From positions 3,052,176 to 3,116,175 of the forward strand of contig NZ_CP051236.1 in assembly GCF_017794765.1 (NCBI RefSeq): 64,000 nt of DNA. Direction: 5' to 3'. Numbering within the stretch: position 1 is the first letter of the stretch; every line of letters begins with the position of its first letter. Below the pieces are notes generated by a model, which ran no database searches, had not been told where the DNA came from, and saw nothing but the letters and a program-made list of their open reading frames with translations. This DNA comes from Nitratireductor sp. (lineage in GTDB: Bacteria > Pseudomonadota > Alphaproteobacteria > Rhizobiales > Rhizobiaceae). Below are positions 19,642-30,906 of this stretch, one piece after another. Both the position numbers and the translations under genes were made by a program.

Positions 19642-21336
19642 CTAGTTTGCTTGCCGGCGAAGAAACGCGGGAATCTCCAGGTGGTCCTCTTCCTGGATGT
19701 TCCGGGCCTGTGTGGTGAGTCGGCCATGCTCATCCAGCCGCCCCTGACGCGGTGCGTAGAGCTGCCCTTCGCTTTCCGCCGCGCGACGCGGCTGAGGCGC
19801 TGCCTGACGCAGCTTGGGTTCGCGGGGCTGCTCGGCATAACCTTGATCGCCGTCGCGGCGGGAAAGCCCGTGGGTAAGGCGCTTGATCAGCCCCATCGGG
19901 CCACGATCTTCATGCTCCTGCGATTTCGCTTCCATCTCGGCTTTCACCACCGGTGGGAAGTCTTCAACGCGGGGCATCCGGGGAGCGGAGACCTGTTCCT
20001 CCTGAACCCGCATCTGGGGCTGCGGCTCGAGGTGCTCGGCCACCGGTGCCGATTGGACCGGCTTGGGTGCCGGAGCAGCGGCTCGCGGAGCCGGCTGTAC
20101 CGGCTGGGCACTGCGAAAGAGCGAGCTTTGCGGCTGAAAACCGCCATTGCTCATGGCCGGTCGCGCAGCCTGAGAGGCTGCTGGAGCCACTGCAGGCGCA
20201 GAGGCAGGCTCTGCCGTTGTACGCTCAGCCTGGCGAATGGCCTCGGCCACCGGATCGGCAGCAGGCTGCGGCTTCGGTTCAACGGAAGCGGCCGCCGGCC
20301 GCTGCGCCTCGATCGCTCGCGGTTGCTGCATTGGACGCGTAGCCGTAGCAGGAGCGGAAATCTCGGCAGCGGACTTGTCGATGCCTGTCGCCACCACAGA
20401 AACGCGGATCACACCTTCGAGATCTTCGTCGAACGTCGCACCGAGAATGATGTTTGCGTCCGGATCGACCTCCTCGCGAATGCGGGTAGCTGCCTCGTCC
20501 ACCTCGAACAGTGTCAGGTCGCGGCCGCCGGTGATCGAGATCAAAAGACCGCGAGCACCCTTCATGGAGCTCTCGTCCAGCAACGGATTGGCGATTGCCG
20601 CCTCGGCAGCGGCCATTGCACGGCCTTCGCCGGAAGCCTCGCCCGTGCCCATCATGGCCTTGCCCATCTCGCGCATCACCGAGCGAACGTCGGCGAAGTC
20701 GAGGTTGATCAGGCCTTCCTTGACCATCAGGTCGGTGATGCAGGCAACGCCTGAATAGAGCACCTGGTCAGCCATCGCGAAAGCGTCGGCGAAGGTGGTC
20801 TTGTCATTGGCGATGCGGAAGAGGTTCTGGTTCGGAATGACGATCAGCGTATCGACGCATTTCTGCAGTTCCTCGATACCGGCTTCCGCCGTCTTCATGC
20901 GGCGCTGGCCTTCGAAATGGAACGGCTTGGTGACGACGCCGACAGTCAGAATACCCTTCTCACGGGCAGCGCGCGCCACAACGGGAGCAGCACCGGTGCC
21001 GGTACCGCCGCCCATGCCTGCGGTCACGAAGCACATATGGGTGGAGGACAGGTGATCGACCAGCTCGTCGATGCATTCTTCGGCGGCGGCTTTGCCAACT
21101 TCGGGCTGCGAACCGGCACCCAGCCCCTCGGTCACGGCAGCACCAAGCTGGATCAGGCGTTCGGCCTTGGATTGGGTCAGAGCCTGTGCGTCCGTATTGG
21201 CGACGACGAACTCGACGCCACGCAGGCCGGCATTGATCATGTTGTTGACGGCGTTTCCGCCCCCGCCTCCGACACCGAACACGGTGATGCGTGGCTTCAG
21301 CTCGGTAATATCCGGCTTCTGCAGATTGATAGTCAT
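19642..21336 (-). CDS. ftsZ: Cell division protein FtsZ
   Basis: This 564-aa tubulin-like GTPase forms the Z-ring. The tubulin signature GGGTGTG is at residues 109-115 and the T3 loop [13 protein letters not shown] is at 21-33. The GTPase core ends near residue 320. It is followed by an unusually long Pro/Ala/Gln-rich disordered linker and the conserved C-terminal peptide ([12 protein letters not shown]) that binds FtsA. The extended linker is typical of Rhizobiales and Caulobacterales FtsZ. It follows ftsA after 66 bases and ends at a strong terminator. Confidence 0.97.
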   Translation of the reverse strand: MTINLQKPDITELKPRITVFGVGGGGGNAVNNMINAGLRGVEFVVANTDAQALTQSKAERLIQLGAAVTEGLGAGSQPEVGKAAAEECIDELVDHLSSTHMCFVTAGMGGGTGTGAAPVVARAAREKGILTVGVVTKPFHFEGQRRMKTAEAGIEELQKCVDTLIVIPNQNLFRIANDKTTFADAFAMADQVLYSGVACITDLMVKEGLINLDFADVRSVMREMGKAMMGTGEASGEGRAMAAAEAAIANPLLDESSMKGARGLLISITGGRDLTLFEVDEAATRIREEVDPDANIILGATFDEDLEGVIRVSVVATGIDKSAAEISAPATATRPMQQPRAIEAQRPAAASVEPKPQPAADPVAEAIRQAERTTAEPASAPAVAPAASQAARPAMSNGGFQPQSSLFRSAQPVQPAPRAAAPAPKPVQSAPVAEHLEPQPQMRVQEEQVSAPRMPRVEDFPPVVKAEMEAKSQEHEDRGPMGLIKRLTHGLSRRDGDQGYAEQPREPKLRQAAPQPRRAAESEGQLYAPRQGRLDEHGRLTTQARNIQEEDHLEIPAFLRRQAN

Positions 21337-21402
21337 TGTCCTCGTCCTTTCCGCCTTTGCCGCCGCCTCGCCGCCGCGGTCGTCATTTGGGGCGCGCCCC
21401 CG

Positions 21403-22719
21403 CTAGAAGTTGCTTTTCAGCCATTGGCTGACGCGCTGGAACCGGCCGCCAGTGCCGGTTGCGCGAGTGAAAATGCCGCTCTTGCCGCTGCGGCCACGGT
21501 TTTCGAACTCCGCTACCTGCGGATAAATCAACAGCCCCACGGACGCGGAAAAAGCCGCCCCCTTGGCCGCTTCGGGCAACCCCGCCACGCCGAGCGGACG
21601 CCCGAGCCTGACATTGCGCCCGAACAGTCGCCGGGTTGCTTCCGGCAAACCGACGAGCTGGCTCGCGCCCCCCGTCAGAACCACCCTGCGCCCGACAAGG
21701 CCGCCGTAGCCGGAGCGGCTGAGCTTGTCGCGAGCCATCTCCAGCGTTTCCTCGATGCGCGCACGGATGATCCTTGTCATAACCGCACGTGGCACCTGTA
21801 TCGGCTGTTCGCTCGGATCAGCCCCCATCGGGTGGATCGAAACGATATCCCGGTCGTCGCTCGAAGACATGAGCGCCGAACCGTGCATCACCTTGAGCCG
21901 CTCGGCATCCTCGAGCCGCGCCGAAAGGCCACGCACCAGATCCATGGTCACATGGTTGCCTCCCACCGGCAGCGCGTCGGCCCACACGAATTTTCCTTCT
22001 GCGAAAACAGAGATCGTCGTCGTGCCGCCACCCATGTCGATACAGGCAGCACCCATCTGCGCCTCATCGTCCACCAGTGCTGCCAGACCGCTCGCATAGG
22101 GTGTTGCCACCATACGCTCGACCGAAAGATGCGAACGGTTGATGCAAAGCTCCAGATTGCGCAGCGGCGCCGCATCCGCCGTCAGGATGTGCATGTCGAC
22201 ACCAAGCTCCGCGCCGACCATCCCGCGTGGATCGCGAATGCCGCGCTCTGCATCGAGGCTGAACCCTGTTGCCAGCGAATGCACCACTTCACGCTCGGTC
22301 TCGAGCCCCTGCCGCGCACCGGCCGCGAGAACACGGTTGATGTCGGACTGGGCGACTTCGTGACCGCCAAGATTGATCGACGCCGAAATCGTCTCGCTGC
22401 GCAGCCGCCCCGCCGACACGTTGACGATCAGCGAATCCACGGTCAGCCCCGCCATGCGCTCGGCCGCATCCACAGCCAGCCGGATCGCCTCCTCGGCCCG
22501 GTCGAGATCGACGATCACACCGGACTTCATGCCCTGCGACTGCTGATGGCCGATGCCGATGACTTTCACACGGTGAGTGCGGTGCCGCAGCGCCCGCCCC
22601 TCTTCCGCCGGCATGAGCCTGGCTATGATGCAGCAGACCTTGCTCGACCCGACGTCAAGCACAGTGATGATGCCGGAGCGGCGGGCAGCGCCTTTCTTGG
22701 GATCTGATAACCAGCTCAT
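21403..22719 (-). CDS. ftsA: Cell division protein FtsA
   Basis: This 438-aa actin-fold protein tethers FtsZ to the membrane. The ATPase phosphate-1 loop ITVLDVGSSKVCCII is near residues 18-32 and ACIDMGGGTTTISVF is the phosphate-2 region. The final residues (RFQRVSQWLKSNF) form the amphipathic membrane-targeting helix. Its ATG overlaps the ftsQ stop by 4 bases. Confidence 0.96.
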   Translation of the reverse strand: MSWLSDPKKGAARRSGIITVLDVGSSKVCCIIARLMPAEEGRALRHRTHRVKVIGIGHQQSQGMKSGVIVDLDRAEEAIRLAVDAAERMAGLTVDSLIVNVSAGRLRSETISASINLGGHEVAQSDINRVLAAGARQGLETEREVVHSLATGFSLDAERGIRDPRGMVGAELGVDMHILTADAAPLRNLELCINRSHLSVERMVATPYASGLAALVDDEAQMGAACIDMGGGTTTISVFAEGKFVWADALPVGGNHVTMDLVRGLSARLEDAERLKVMHGSALMSSSDDRDIVSIHPMGADPSEQPIQVPRAVMTRIIRARIEETLEMARDKLSRSGYGGLVGRRVVLTGGASQLVGLPEATRRLFGRNVRLGRPLGVAGLPEAAKGAAFSASVGLLIYPQVAEFENRGRSGKSGIFTRATGTGGRFQRVSQWLKSNF

Positions 22720-23636
22720 ATCTGCGCCCCGTCTGCAATTCGCGTCTTGTAGCGCTCACGCATCGCGTCCTGGTGCGCCTTGGCAGCTTCTTCCGAAAGA
22801 CCGATCGCCATACGATCGGCGAGCCGCATATCCACCGAGATGATATCGCGCGACAGAAGGCCGTTCTTGCGATCAAGCGCGGCAAGCGTTGCCAGTGTCA
22901 GCGCCTCGTTATTCTCGGGCAGCTTCACGGTCACACCGTTCTTAAGCCGCAGATCCCAGCGCCTGTCTCCAACACGGATATAGGCCCGCACCTCGTTTGC
23001 GATGGCTGGATGCCGGGCAACCTTGGCGATGAATTCAGGCCCGGCCTCGCGCGCGCCAACGCCGATCACCATCGGCAGCGCCGCATGACGTCCGCCATCG
23101 AACGGCGCGATCACAGCTCCGTCTTTCTCGATCAGCGACAGCTCATTGCCATGCTGCCAGATCGCAAAGGGCCTCTTCTCGGTGATGTCCACTTCGAGAG
23201 TGGCCGGATAGACCTTGCGCACGGCAACGCCTTCGACCCAGGGCAGACCGGAAAGACGCTGCCTGGCATCCTCGGCATTGAAGCCCACCAGAGCCGTCCA
23301 GCCGTTCAGGCCGACTTCCTGCAGAACATCGATCTCCGAGGTTTCCTGATTGCCGATCACGTTGACCTGCGCGATGGCAAGCCCCGTGCGCGCGGTGACG
23401 CTCTGCAGAACCTGCGGCAGATGCCCGCCCGCAACGATGCCGTAAACCGCCGTGGTTCCAAGCAGAACCGCAGTTGCGATCGTAGCGCCATAGCGTGGCG
23501 CTTCGACTTCCCCTGCATTGACCCTGTGCATGAAGCGCGCCGGACGGCGCAACCAGCGCGGCAATACGATGTCGCCTCCGCGAAAGCGTCCGCCGCTCCG
23601 GCCCGTTCCGGCTTGAGATGACGTCAGCGAGAACAC
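22716..23636 (-). CDS. ftsQ: Cell division protein FtsQ
   Basis: This bitopic divisome protein is 306 aa from a GTG at 23636. That start has the ribosome-binding site GGAGGA six bases upstream; an in-frame ATG at 23657 would add seven residues with no such site. A transmembrane helix (about 50-70) is followed by a POTRA domain beginning [15 protein letters not shown] and the FtsQ beta domain ([21 protein letters not shown]). It overlaps the ddlB 3' end by 13 bases, so translation is probably coupled. Confidence 0.93.
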   Translation of the reverse strand: MFSLTSSQAGTGRSGGRFRGGDIVLPRWLRRPARFMHRVNAGEVEAPRYGATIATAVLLGTTAVYGIVAGGHLPQVLQSVTARTGLAIAQVNVIGNQETSEIDVLQEVGLNGWTALVGFNAEDARQRLSGLPWVEGVAVRKVYPATLEVDITEKRPFAIWQHGNELSLIEKDGAVIAPFDGGRHAALPMVIGVGAREAGPEFIAKVARHPAIANEVRAYIRVGDRRWDLRLKNGVTVKLPENNEALTLATLAALDRKNGLLSRDIISVDMRLADRMAIGLSEEAAKAHQDAMRERYKTRIADGAQI

Positions 23637-24550
23637 GAGGCGTCCTCCACAATCCAACTCAACAATTCACCAAACCCAATTCCCGCCGCAGCGGCGATCT
23701 CGGGCACCAGAGAGGTTGGCGTCATGCCGGGCTGCGTGTTTACCTCCAACCAGACAAGCTCCCCATCATCGGATTTGCGATCGTCGAAACGGAAGTCGGA
23801 CCGGGACACGCCCCGGCAGCCAATAGCCTTGTGTGCCTTAAGGGCCAGTGTTTCTATTTTTTGGTAAATATTTGGTGAAAGTTTTGCCGGGCATTCGTGT
23901 TTTGAGCCGCCGGGAACGTATTTTGAATCATAATCGTAGAAGGCGTGCCCGACCGGAATGATCTCCGCGATGCCAAGCACCCGGTCCCCCATCACCGCGC
24001 AGGTGAATTCACGCCCGGCAATGTAGCGCTCCACCATCACGCGCTCGCCGTATTGCCACTCGGTGGACCCGATAATCTGCGGCGGGTTGCTCTGCCCTTC
24101 GGTGACAATGACCACACCGAAGCTCGACCCCTCATTGACAGGCTTCACCACATAGGGCGGCGCCATGGGGTGCTCGTTGCCGATCTCGAAACGGTTCACC
24201 ACCAGCGCATCGGCAACGGGAATACCCTCAGCCTTCGCCACCGTCTTGGCGAGCTGTTTGTCCATAGCCAATGCGGATGCGAGCACTCCCGAATGCGTGT
24301 AGGGGATGTCGAGATATTCGAGAATCCCCTGGATCGCCCCATCCTCACCGAACGGACCGTGCAATGCATTGAAGGCGACATCCGGGTTGAGTTCGGACAG
24401 AACACGCGCCACATCGCGCCCGACATCGACGCGCGTGACGGCATATCCCTCAACCTCGAGAGCATCGGCGCAGGCAGTGCCGGAAGAAAGACTGACCGGC
24501 CGTTCAGAGGAAAAACCTCCCATAAGTACGGCAACGTTCTTTCTCTTCAT
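23624..24550 (-). CDS. ddlB: D-alanine--D-alanine ligase
   Basis: This is a 308-aa ATP-grasp ligase making D-Ala-D-Ala for the pentapeptide precursor. It shows the N-terminal [14 protein letters not shown], the ATP-grasp core ([14 protein letters not shown]) and the C-terminal metal site [12 protein letters not shown]. It is the first gene of the ddlB-ftsQ-ftsA-ftsZ unit; upstream lies 308 bp of non-coding, GANTC-rich DNA that probably carries the promoter. Confidence 0.95.
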   Translation of the reverse strand: MKRKNVAVLMGGFSSERPVSLSSGTACADALEVEGYAVTRVDVGRDVARVLSELNPDVAFNALHGPFGEDGAIQGILEYLDIPYTHSGVLASALAMDKQLAKTVAKAEGIPVADALVVNRFEIGNEHPMAPPYVVKPVNEGSSFGVVIVTEGQSNPPQIIGSTEWQYGERVMVERYIAGREFTCAVMGDRVLGIAEIIPVGHAFYDYDSKYVPGGSKHECPAKLSPNIYQKIETLALKAHKAIGCRGVSRSDFRFDDRKSDDGELVWLEVNTQPGMTPTSLVPEIAAAAGIGFGELLSWIVEDASCSR

Positions 24551-24858
24551 GGTCCGGCTACCCCCTTGTCCGGCCGCCCAGAATTTTGGGCGATAAGCTG
24601 CATTGGCCGAGTGAGACCTCCTCGATTAGGAAAGCCCCCGACCCGAACGCCGCGACTCAAATCAGTGATTACTTATGAGCCAAAGAATCAGAGGTTTGAT
24701 TCCATGGCAAGGGCTTGAGATTCCCGACGATTCAATTTTCTGAAAATTTTACACTTTGTGAACGCGAACACCCGTGTCGCGCAACTTGACACGGCACGGC
24801 TGTATGAGCGTCAAAATCGTAAGAGAACCTTGCGTCGCGCGAAAAGTCGCATGCGAGC
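24551..24858 (-). promoter_or_regulatory. Non-coding control region before ddlB-ftsQAZ with clustered GANTC sites
   Basis: This is the largest gap inside the division cluster, and I found no convincing gene in it. GANTC sites are at 24654, 24685, 24698, 24719 and 24729, five within 80 bp, in a visibly AT-richer stretch. An inverted repeat CCGTGTC (24772-24778)/GACACGG (24788-24794) lies 65 bases behind murB and could end that transcript, though no T-run follows. GANTC is the CcrM methylation site read with GcrA in alphaproteobacteria, so cell-cycle control of ddlB-ftsQAZ is the likely meaning. No exact -35/-10 pair could be assigned. Confidence 0.65.
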
Positions 24859-25821
24859 TCAGAGCATCTGCCCCAACAGCGGATCGATCTCGCGCCCCGG
24901 CCTGAATTCGCCAATGCGCTTGATCTCCCAATCCAGGCGAATCCCTGAATGCTCAAGCACACGAGCCCGGACCGTTTCACCCAGATATTCAAGGTCGTAC
25001 CCGCTCGCCGTACCCGTGTTGATCATGAAATTGCAATGCATGGGCGACATCTGCGCCCCGCCGATGGTGAGGCCGCGGCATCCCGCCTTGTCGACCTCTT
25101 TCCAGGCCGATGACCCGGGAGGGTTCTTGAACGTTGAACCGCCTGTCTTTTCACGTATCGGCTGCACGGTCTCGCGATGATGCTGCACGGCATCCATCTC
25201 TTTCTGGATCGTCTCCCGGTCTTCGGGATAGCCCTCCATCAGCGCAGAGGTGAAGATCAGATCTTTCGGCACCGAGGAATGGCGGTAGTCGTATCCCATA
25301 TCGGCGTTCGAGAAGATGTGTAGTTCGCCCTTCCGGTCAAGCGCGCGCACTTCCACGACCCGCTCCCTGGTCTCGACGCCATTGGCGCCCGCATTCATGC
25401 GCAGCGCACCACCCAGCCCGCCCGGTATGCCGTGGTAAAAGTGAAATCCACCGATGCCCGCCTCCAGCGCCGCGGCTGCGAGACGTTTGTCGGGGATGGC
25501 CGCTCCTGCACGGATTCGCGTATCCGAAACAATCTCTGCCTGCCCGAAGCCCTTGGCCGACAGGCGAACCACAAAACCACGAATGCCACCTTCGCGCACG
25601 AGAAGGTTCGAACCGATCCCCACCATGGTCACCGGAATGTCTTCCGGCACCGCCTTCAGGAAGGCAGCCAGATCCTCTTCATCAGCAGGCTGAAACAGCG
25701 CGTCGGCGGGCCCGCCGGCGCGAAACCAGGTGATCTTGTCCATGCCGGCGTCGGGTGTCAGACGCCCCCGCAGCCCCGACAGACGATCCCCGAGACGGTC
25801 GAGCAGAGCGGCCCCACTCAT
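24859..25821 (-). CDS. murB: UDP-N-acetylenolpyruvoylglucosamine reductase
   Basis: This 320-aa FAD enzyme reduces enolpyruvyl-UDP-GlcNAc to UDP-MurNAc. The FAD-binding segment [18 protein letters not shown] and the [13 protein letters not shown]-like [14 protein letters not shown] are visible, and the active-site serine region [15 protein letters not shown] is of the type I pattern. It overlaps murC by 4 bases and closes the upstream half of the cluster. Confidence 0.95.
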   Translation of the reverse strand: MSGAALLDRLGDRLSGLRGRLTPDAGMDKITWFRAGGPADALFQPADEEDLAAFLKAVPEDIPVTMVGIGSNLLVREGGIRGFVVRLSAKGFGQAEIVSDTRIRAGAAIPDKRLAAAALEAGIGGFHFYHGIPGGLGGALRMNAGANGVETRERVVEVRALDRKGELHIFSNADMGYDYRHSSVPKDLIFTSALMEGYPEDRETIQKEMDAVQHHRETVQPIREKTGGSTFKNPPGSSAWKEVDKAGCRGLTIGGAQMSPMHCNFMINTGTASGYDLEYLGETVRARVLEHSGIRLDWEIKRIGEFRPGREIDPLLGQML

Positions 25822-27221
25822 CCCTTTGCCCCCAGCTCGTCAGGAAGCGCATAGGCCCATTGCGTGATGTTGCCGGCGCCCAGATAGACGATAAAATCGC
25901 CCTCTTCCGCCCAGCTTCGCACTATGGGTTCCACCGCTTCCGGCCCTTCGATATGGGCAACGTCTCGATGTCCGGCCGCACGGATCCGTGCCACTAGCGT
26001 TTCAGACGACACGCCTTCGATCGGGTCTTCACCGGCAGCATAGACCGGGGCAATCAACACCTTGTCGGCCTCGTTGAAACATGCCGCAAAATCATCGTAG
26101 AGATCGTGCAGCCGCGAATAACGGTGCGGCTGAGCAATGGCGAGAATACGCCCCTTGCAGGCTTCCCGGGCGGCTTTCAGAACCGCACGGATCTCCACCG
26201 GATGATGCCCATAATCATCGAAGACGCTCACGCCGTTCCAGCTTCCGGTGAGCGTGAAACGGCGTTTGACGCCGCCAAAGCCCGCAAGGCCAGTACGGAT
26301 CGCCTCATGGTCGATGCCCAGTTCATGCGCCACGGCGATCGCCGCCGTCGCGTTCGAAACATTGTGTTTTCCGGGCATGGGCAGGCGCAGTCCTTCGAGC
26401 GTTTCCGTGCCACCCGTCTTGCGATCGCGAAAGGTCACGTCAAACACGGAAACCGGCCCATCCATCCGGTGATTGGCAAAGCGCACATCCGACTGCGGGT
26501 TTTCGCCATAAGTGATAACCCGGCGATCCTCGATCCGCCCGACAAGCGCCTGAACCTCGGCGTGGTCGATACACATGGCAGCAAAGCCATAAAACGGTAC
26601 ATTCTCGACAAACTGGCGAAACGCTGCGCGCAGTTTGTCGAAATCACCATAATGATCGAGATGCTCCGGATCGATATTGGTGATGACGGCAATTTCAGCC
26701 GGCAGCTTCAGGAAGCTTCCATCGCTTTCATCGGCCTCCACCACCATCCAGTCACCTTCGCCCATACGCGCATTGGTGCCATAGGCGTTGATAATCCCGC
26801 CATTGATCACGGTTGGATCGAAACCGCCCGCATCGAACAACGCGGCCACCATCGACGTGGTTGTGGTCTTGCCGTGCGTTCCGCCAATGGCGACCGCCTG
26901 GCGAAAGCGCATCAACTCGGCCAGCATCTCTGCGCGACGCACGATTGGCAGGTGTTTCTCGCGCGCAGCCACCAGTTCCGGATTGTTCTTCCTGATGGCA
27001 GTGGAGACGACGATGACTTCAGCCTCTCCCAGATTCTCTGCGGAATGACCGACGAAAACCTCGATCCCCTTATCGCGCAGCCGCACGACATTGGGGTTTT
27101 CGGCCTGGTCCGAGCCCTGCACCTGGTACCCCAGCGTATGCAGCGCTTCCGCGATACCACTCATGCCGATGCCGCCGATGCCGACGAAGTGCACGGTTCC
27201 GATCGTCTCCGGCATTTTCAT
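25818..27221 (-). CDS. murC: UDP-N-acetylmuramate--L-alanine ligase
   Basis: This 467-aa Mur ligase adds L-Ala to UDP-MurNAc in the cytoplasm. The Rossmann start [14 protein letters not shown] (about 12-25), the ATP loop GTHGKTT at residues 114-120 and the central [14 protein letters not shown] are all intact. It overlaps murG and murB by 4 bases on each side. Confidence 0.96.
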   Translation of the reverse strand: MKMPETIGTVHFVGIGGIGMSGIAEALHTLGYQVQGSDQAENPNVVRLRDKGIEVFVGHSAENLGEAEVIVVSTAIRKNNPELVAAREKHLPIVRRAEMLAELMRFRQAVAIGGTHGKTTTTSMVAALFDAGGFDPTVINGGIINAYGTNARMGEGDWMVVEADESDGSFLKLPAEIAVITNIDPEHLDHYGDFDKLRAAFRQFVENVPFYGFAAMCIDHAEVQALVGRIEDRRVITYGENPQSDVRFANHRMDGPVSVFDVTFRDRKTGGTETLEGLRLPMPGKHNVSNATAAIAVAHELGIDHEAIRTGLAGFGGVKRRFTLTGSWNGVSVFDDYGHHPVEIRAVLKAAREACKGRILAIAQPHRYSRLHDLYDDFAACFNEADKVLIAPVYAAGEDPIEGVSSETLVARIRAAGHRDVAHIEGPEAVEPIVRSWAEEGDFIVYLGAGNITQWAYALPDELGAKG

Positions 27222-28342
27222 GCGTGGCTTCCTTCTTTCACTGATTTGGCAGATTGGCCGGAGGCAATAGCCTCAACGAGGTCCGCAAGCAACGTAGCCG
27301 CATTCGTTTTACCCACGCCTTGCGCTGCCACAGCCATGTCGGCGAGGCGTTGAGGCTGCTCCATCGCTCCGCCGATCAGTTCGGCAAGCCGCTCCACGCT
27401 GAGCGTGGCCTGCGGATGGAGTTCAGCTCCCCCGGCGCGCTCCAGCGCTGCTGCATTGGCTGCCTGATCGTGGTCGAGAGCATGTGGATATGGCACCAGA
27501 AAGGCCGGTCGGCCAATCGCCGCAATCTCCGAAACGGTCGAGGCACCCGAACGCGATATCACCAGATGGCTCTCGGCAATGCGCCGCGCCATATCGTTGA
27601 AAAATGTCGAAACCTCTGCCGGCACACCGAGCTTGTCATAAGCGGCACGAACATCCGCTTCGTCTTCCGGCCGCGCCTGTTGAGTGACGCGAAGTCGTTT
27701 GACCTGCTTCGGTGCGAGTTTTGCAATGGCCGTCGGGATGGCGTCGGAAAAAAACTGCGCGCCCTGGCTGCCGCCAAAGACAAGCAGACGAAACACCTCT
27801 TGAGAACCCGCCGCGCGATAGGTCTCGCCAGCCGCCTCGATAACCGCCGGACGGACCGGATTGCCCGTGGCGATAATTTTGTCCGCAAACGGTCCTTCAT
27901 CGGCCAGAAAACCACCGGCAATGGCCTGAACACGCGATGCCAGCGCCTTGTTGGCGCGCCCCATCACGGCGTTCTGTTCATGGATAAGTGCCGGAATGCC
28001 TCGCCGCGTCGCCGCCCAGAGCGGCGGCAGGGTCGGGTATCCGCCGAAACCGACCACCGCGGCTGGCTTCAGCCGTTGCATCAGCGCCGAAGCCTGCTTG
28101 ACGCCACGCCAGATGGTCCAGCCTGCTTTCAGGAGCGCTACCGGGTTTTTCGAACCGAATGTGGCGCTCTCGATGATATGGGTTTCCTCGGCCGGAAAAT
28201 CGCCTGAGAAACGCGCCGCCCGCTTGTCAGTCGCCAGGTGCACCTGCCAGTCACGCGCGCGTAGCGCATGTGCCAGCGCTTCGGCCGGAAAGAGATGACC
28301 GCCGGTCCCACCGGCGGCAAGAAGTATCGCGCCTTTACCCAT
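27218..28342 (-). CDS. murG: Undecaprenyl-PP-MurNAc-pentapeptide N-acetylglucosaminyltransferase
   Basis: This is a 374-aa GT28 glycosyltransferase making lipid II on the inner face of the membrane. GGTGGH at residues 11-16 is the N-terminal G-loop, and [12 protein letters not shown] and [11 protein letters not shown] follow. The ATG at 28342 is used because it places the G-loop normally and falls one base after the ftsW stop; the frame opens further upstream inside ftsW. Confidence 0.95.
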   Translation of the reverse strand: MGKGAILLAAGGTGGHLFPAEALAHALRARDWQVHLATDKRAARFSGDFPAEETHIIESATFGSKNPVALLKAGWTIWRGVKQASALMQRLKPAAVVGFGGYPTLPPLWAATRRGIPALIHEQNAVMGRANKALASRVQAIAGGFLADEGPFADKIIATGNPVRPAVIEAAGETYRAAGSQEVFRLLVFGGSQGAQFFSDAIPTAIAKLAPKQVKRLRVTQQARPEDEADVRAAYDKLGVPAEVSTFFNDMARRIAESHLVISRSGASTVSEIAAIGRPAFLVPYPHALDHDQAANAAALERAGGAELHPQATLSVERLAELIGGAMEQPQRLADMAVAAQGVGKTNAATLLADLVEAIASGQSAKSVKEGSHA

Positions 28343-28343
28343 G

Positions 28344-29498
28344 TCAGTTCGCAATCGCCTCGTGTCCCGCTGGGGGCGCATAGGACACCGGACGGCGCTT
28401 TTCAGGTTTGCGACGGGTCAGCGCAAGGACAAAGCCCATGGAAATGGCCATGGCGATCAGCGAAGAACCGCCATAGGAGATGAAGGGCAGCGTCATGCCC
28501 TTGGCCGGCAGCATGCGGACATTCACGCCCATATTGATAATCGACTGAAAGCCAAACAGTATGACAAGACCGCTCACCGCATAGCGTGTGAAGTCGTCCT
28601 CCTCACGCCGCGCTTTCGTCAGCCCGCGCAACACCACAAAGGCAAACAGCCCAAGCAGGATCAGACACAGGATGATGCCGAACTCCTCACCGGCAACCGC
28701 AAAGACAAAATCCGTGTGGCTGTCGGGCAGGATACGTTTGACGGTCCCTTCGCCAGGACCACGTCCAAACCAGCCGCCGCGGGTTATCGCCTCGATGCTC
28801 ATATCCACCTGATAGGTGTCGCCCTCACCGGTCAGGAAGCGGTCGATGCGGTCGGCCACGTGAGGGAAAATCGTGTAGGCAAGAAAGGCCCCGCCTGCGC
28901 CCAAAGCGCCAAGCACCGCAATCCACAGCCACGGCATGCCGGCGATGAAGAACATCGCCCCCCAGGTGCCGAGAACCAGCATGGTCTGACCGAGATCGGG
29001 CTGGGCCACCAGAAGCGCGATCACAAGCCCCAGAAGAAGCATGGCGAACAGGTTGCCCGGGATCTCCGGCTGTCTGGCGTGCTCGTGAAAGAGCCATGCG
29101 CAGATCACCACAAAGGCCGGTTTCAGATATTCGGAAGGCTGAATGGAAACGCCGAACACATAAAGCCAGCGCCGCGAACCCTTGACTTCCATGCCTGCGA
29201 AAAGGGTGACCACCATCAGAACCAACGCGCCCGCAAGCATGACGAGAGCGACCCGACGCACCTGACGCGGACTGAGGAAGGAAATCGCGATCATGACCAC
29301 CAACGCCGGCAGCATGTAAACGATCTGGCGCGTGACAAAATGAAAACTCGACAGGCCGATGCGCTCCGCCACGGCGGGGCTTGCCGCGAACGACAGGACC
29401 ACGCCCAGCCCCATCAGCATGAGAAAGGCCGCGAGAAACCAACGGTCGATGGTCCACCACCAGTTTGCCACCGGGCTGCGATCGGTGCGGCTCACCAT
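28344..29498 (-). CDS. ftsW: Lipid II polymerase FtsW
   Basis: This 384-aa SEDS-family glycosyltransferase has about ten transmembrane helices and works with FtsI to make septal peptidoglycan. The SEDS motifs [21 protein letters not shown] and the C-terminal [11 protein letters not shown] are present. It lies one base from both murD and murG, as part of one transcript. Confidence 0.95.
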   Translation of the reverse strand: MVSRTDRSPVANWWWTIDRWFLAAFLMLMGLGVVLSFAASPAVAERIGLSSFHFVTRQIVYMLPALVVMIAISFLSPRQVRRVALVMLAGALVLMVVTLFAGMEVKGSRRWLYVFGVSIQPSEYLKPAFVVICAWLFHEHARQPEIPGNLFAMLLLGLVIALLVAQPDLGQTMLVLGTWGAMFFIAGMPWLWIAVLGALGAGGAFLAYTIFPHVADRIDRFLTGEGDTYQVDMSIEAITRGGWFGRGPGEGTVKRILPDSHTDFVFAVAGEEFGIILCLILLGLFAFVVLRGLTKARREEDDFTRYAVSGLVILFGFQSIINMGVNVRMLPAKGMTLPFISYGGSSLIAMAISMGFVLALTRRKPEKRRPVSYAPPAGHEAIAN

Positions 29499-29499
29499 G

Positions 29500-30897
29500 T
29501 CACTTGCTCCCCATCATTTCGGTACCGGCGAGCGAACGCACCGCCTCGCGGAAGGCATCGCCGCGCACCTCAAAATTTCTGAACTGGTCGAAACTCGCAC
29601 AGGCTGGCGAAAACAGAACCACAGCCTCCGGCGCGGGATCGCCCGCCGCATCGCGCGCCGCGTGGTCTACGGCTTTGTCTATCGTACCCGAAATCTCGAA
29701 CGCCGTCGCCTCCCCGATGGTGGCTGCGAAAGCCGGTGCCGCCTCGCCAATGAGGTAGGCCTTGGCGATCCGCGGGAAGAAACTCTTCAGCGTCTCGATC
29801 CCGCCCTCCTTGGGCAGGCCGCCGGCGATCCAGTAGATGCGCTCAAAACTCGCCAATGCTCGTTCTGCTGCGTCGGAATTGGTGGCTTTCGAGTCATTGA
29901 CGAAGAGGACCCGCCCCCGGCGCGCCACCTGCTCCATCCGGTGGGCGAGCCCCGGGAAACTGTTGAAACCGGCCTGGATATCGTCCGCCGTCAGGCCGCA
30001 CTCGATACAGGTCGCGAGGGCCGCCAGCGCGTTCTGAGCGTTGTGTGCGCCACGCAGAGAACCGATGCCTTCAAGCGTCGCCAGTTTCTCCGCAACGCCA
30101 TCGACAGCCCGCATGAGATCGAAACCCTTCAGATAAAACCCATCGGAAAGCGATGATGTCGCCGAGATGCGCTGAAGCTTCCGCCCATTTTTTTCAAGCC
30201 GGTTGGCGATGTGCCGGCAGTCGGGATCGTCGACACCGATAATCGCCAGCCTGCTCTTGGCCACCAGGCGTTCCTTGATACCAGCGTAATTCTCGAAGGA
30301 GCCGTGCCGGTCCAGATGGTCGGGCGAAAGATTGAGCAGAATGCCGACCGAAGGATCAAGCGTGGGAGCAAGATCGATCTGATAGGAAGAACATTCCACC
30401 ACATGGTATCGATCAGCAGCAGGAGGTTCGAGCGTCATCACGGCCCGGCCGATATTGCCACCCATCTGCGTGTCGCGTCCCGCACTTTTGAGAATGTGGG
30501 CGATCAGAGCCGTTGTCGTGCTCTTGCCGTTGGTGCCAGTGATGGCAACAAACGGTGCCTCAGATGCATGGGCCCGGCGCTCGCGTGCGAAAAGCTCCAC
30601 GTCGCCGATGATTTCCACTCCCGCTGCCCGCGCGAGATCCACGCTCCAGTGCGGACGCGGATGGGTCAGAGGTACGCCCGGCGATAGAACCAGGGCCTCC
30701 TGTCCGCTCCAGTCGATGTTCCGCAGGTCTTCTGTCGGCACGCCTTCGCCCGCCGCGCGCGCCACGCTGCCGGGGTTGTCGTCAAAAGCCGTCACCCGCG
30801 CCCCGCCGGCCATCAGCGCGTGGGCGGTGGCGATACCCGAACCGCCGAGCCCGAAAAGGGCGATGGTTTTGTCCTTGAAAACCGTGGCCGGAATCAT
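29500..30897 (-). CDS. murD: UDP-N-acetylmuramoylalanine--D-glutamate ligase
   Basis: This 465-aa Mur ligase adds D-Glu. It shows the N-terminal [13 protein letters not shown], the ATP loop GTNGKST at residues 121-127, the [12 protein letters not shown] motif and the C-terminal [20 protein letters not shown] typical of MurD. It lies 9 bases after mraY. Confidence 0.96.
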   Translation of the reverse strand: MIPATVFKDKTIALFGLGGSGIATAHALMAGGARVTAFDDNPGSVARAAGEGVPTEDLRNIDWSGQEALVLSPGVPLTHPRPHWSVDLARAAGVEIIGDVELFARERRAHASEAPFVAITGTNGKSTTTALIAHILKSAGRDTQMGGNIGRAVMTLEPPAADRYHVVECSSYQIDLAPTLDPSVGILLNLSPDHLDRHGSFENYAGIKERLVAKSRLAIIGVDDPDCRHIANRLEKNGRKLQRISATSSLSDGFYLKGFDLMRAVDGVAEKLATLEGIGSLRGAHNAQNALAALATCIECGLTADDIQAGFNSFPGLAHRMEQVARRGRVLFVNDSKATNSDAAERALASFERIYWIAGGLPKEGGIETLKSFFPRIAKAYLIGEAAPAFAATIGEATAFEISGTIDKAVDHAARDAAGDPAPEAVVLFSPACASFDQFRNFEVRGDAFREAVRSLAGTEMMGSK

Positions 30898-30906
30898 TGG
30901 CGACCC

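Noticed and set aside
20917-22707. 596-aa open frame on the plus strand through ftsZ and ftsA
   Set aside because: It spans two conserved genes on the other strand and their junction, and has no recognisable domain.
28341-29582. 413-aa plus-strand open frame across ftsW
   Set aside because: Antisense shadow rich in His, Lys, Gln and Asp, produced by reading hydrophobic membrane codons backwards.
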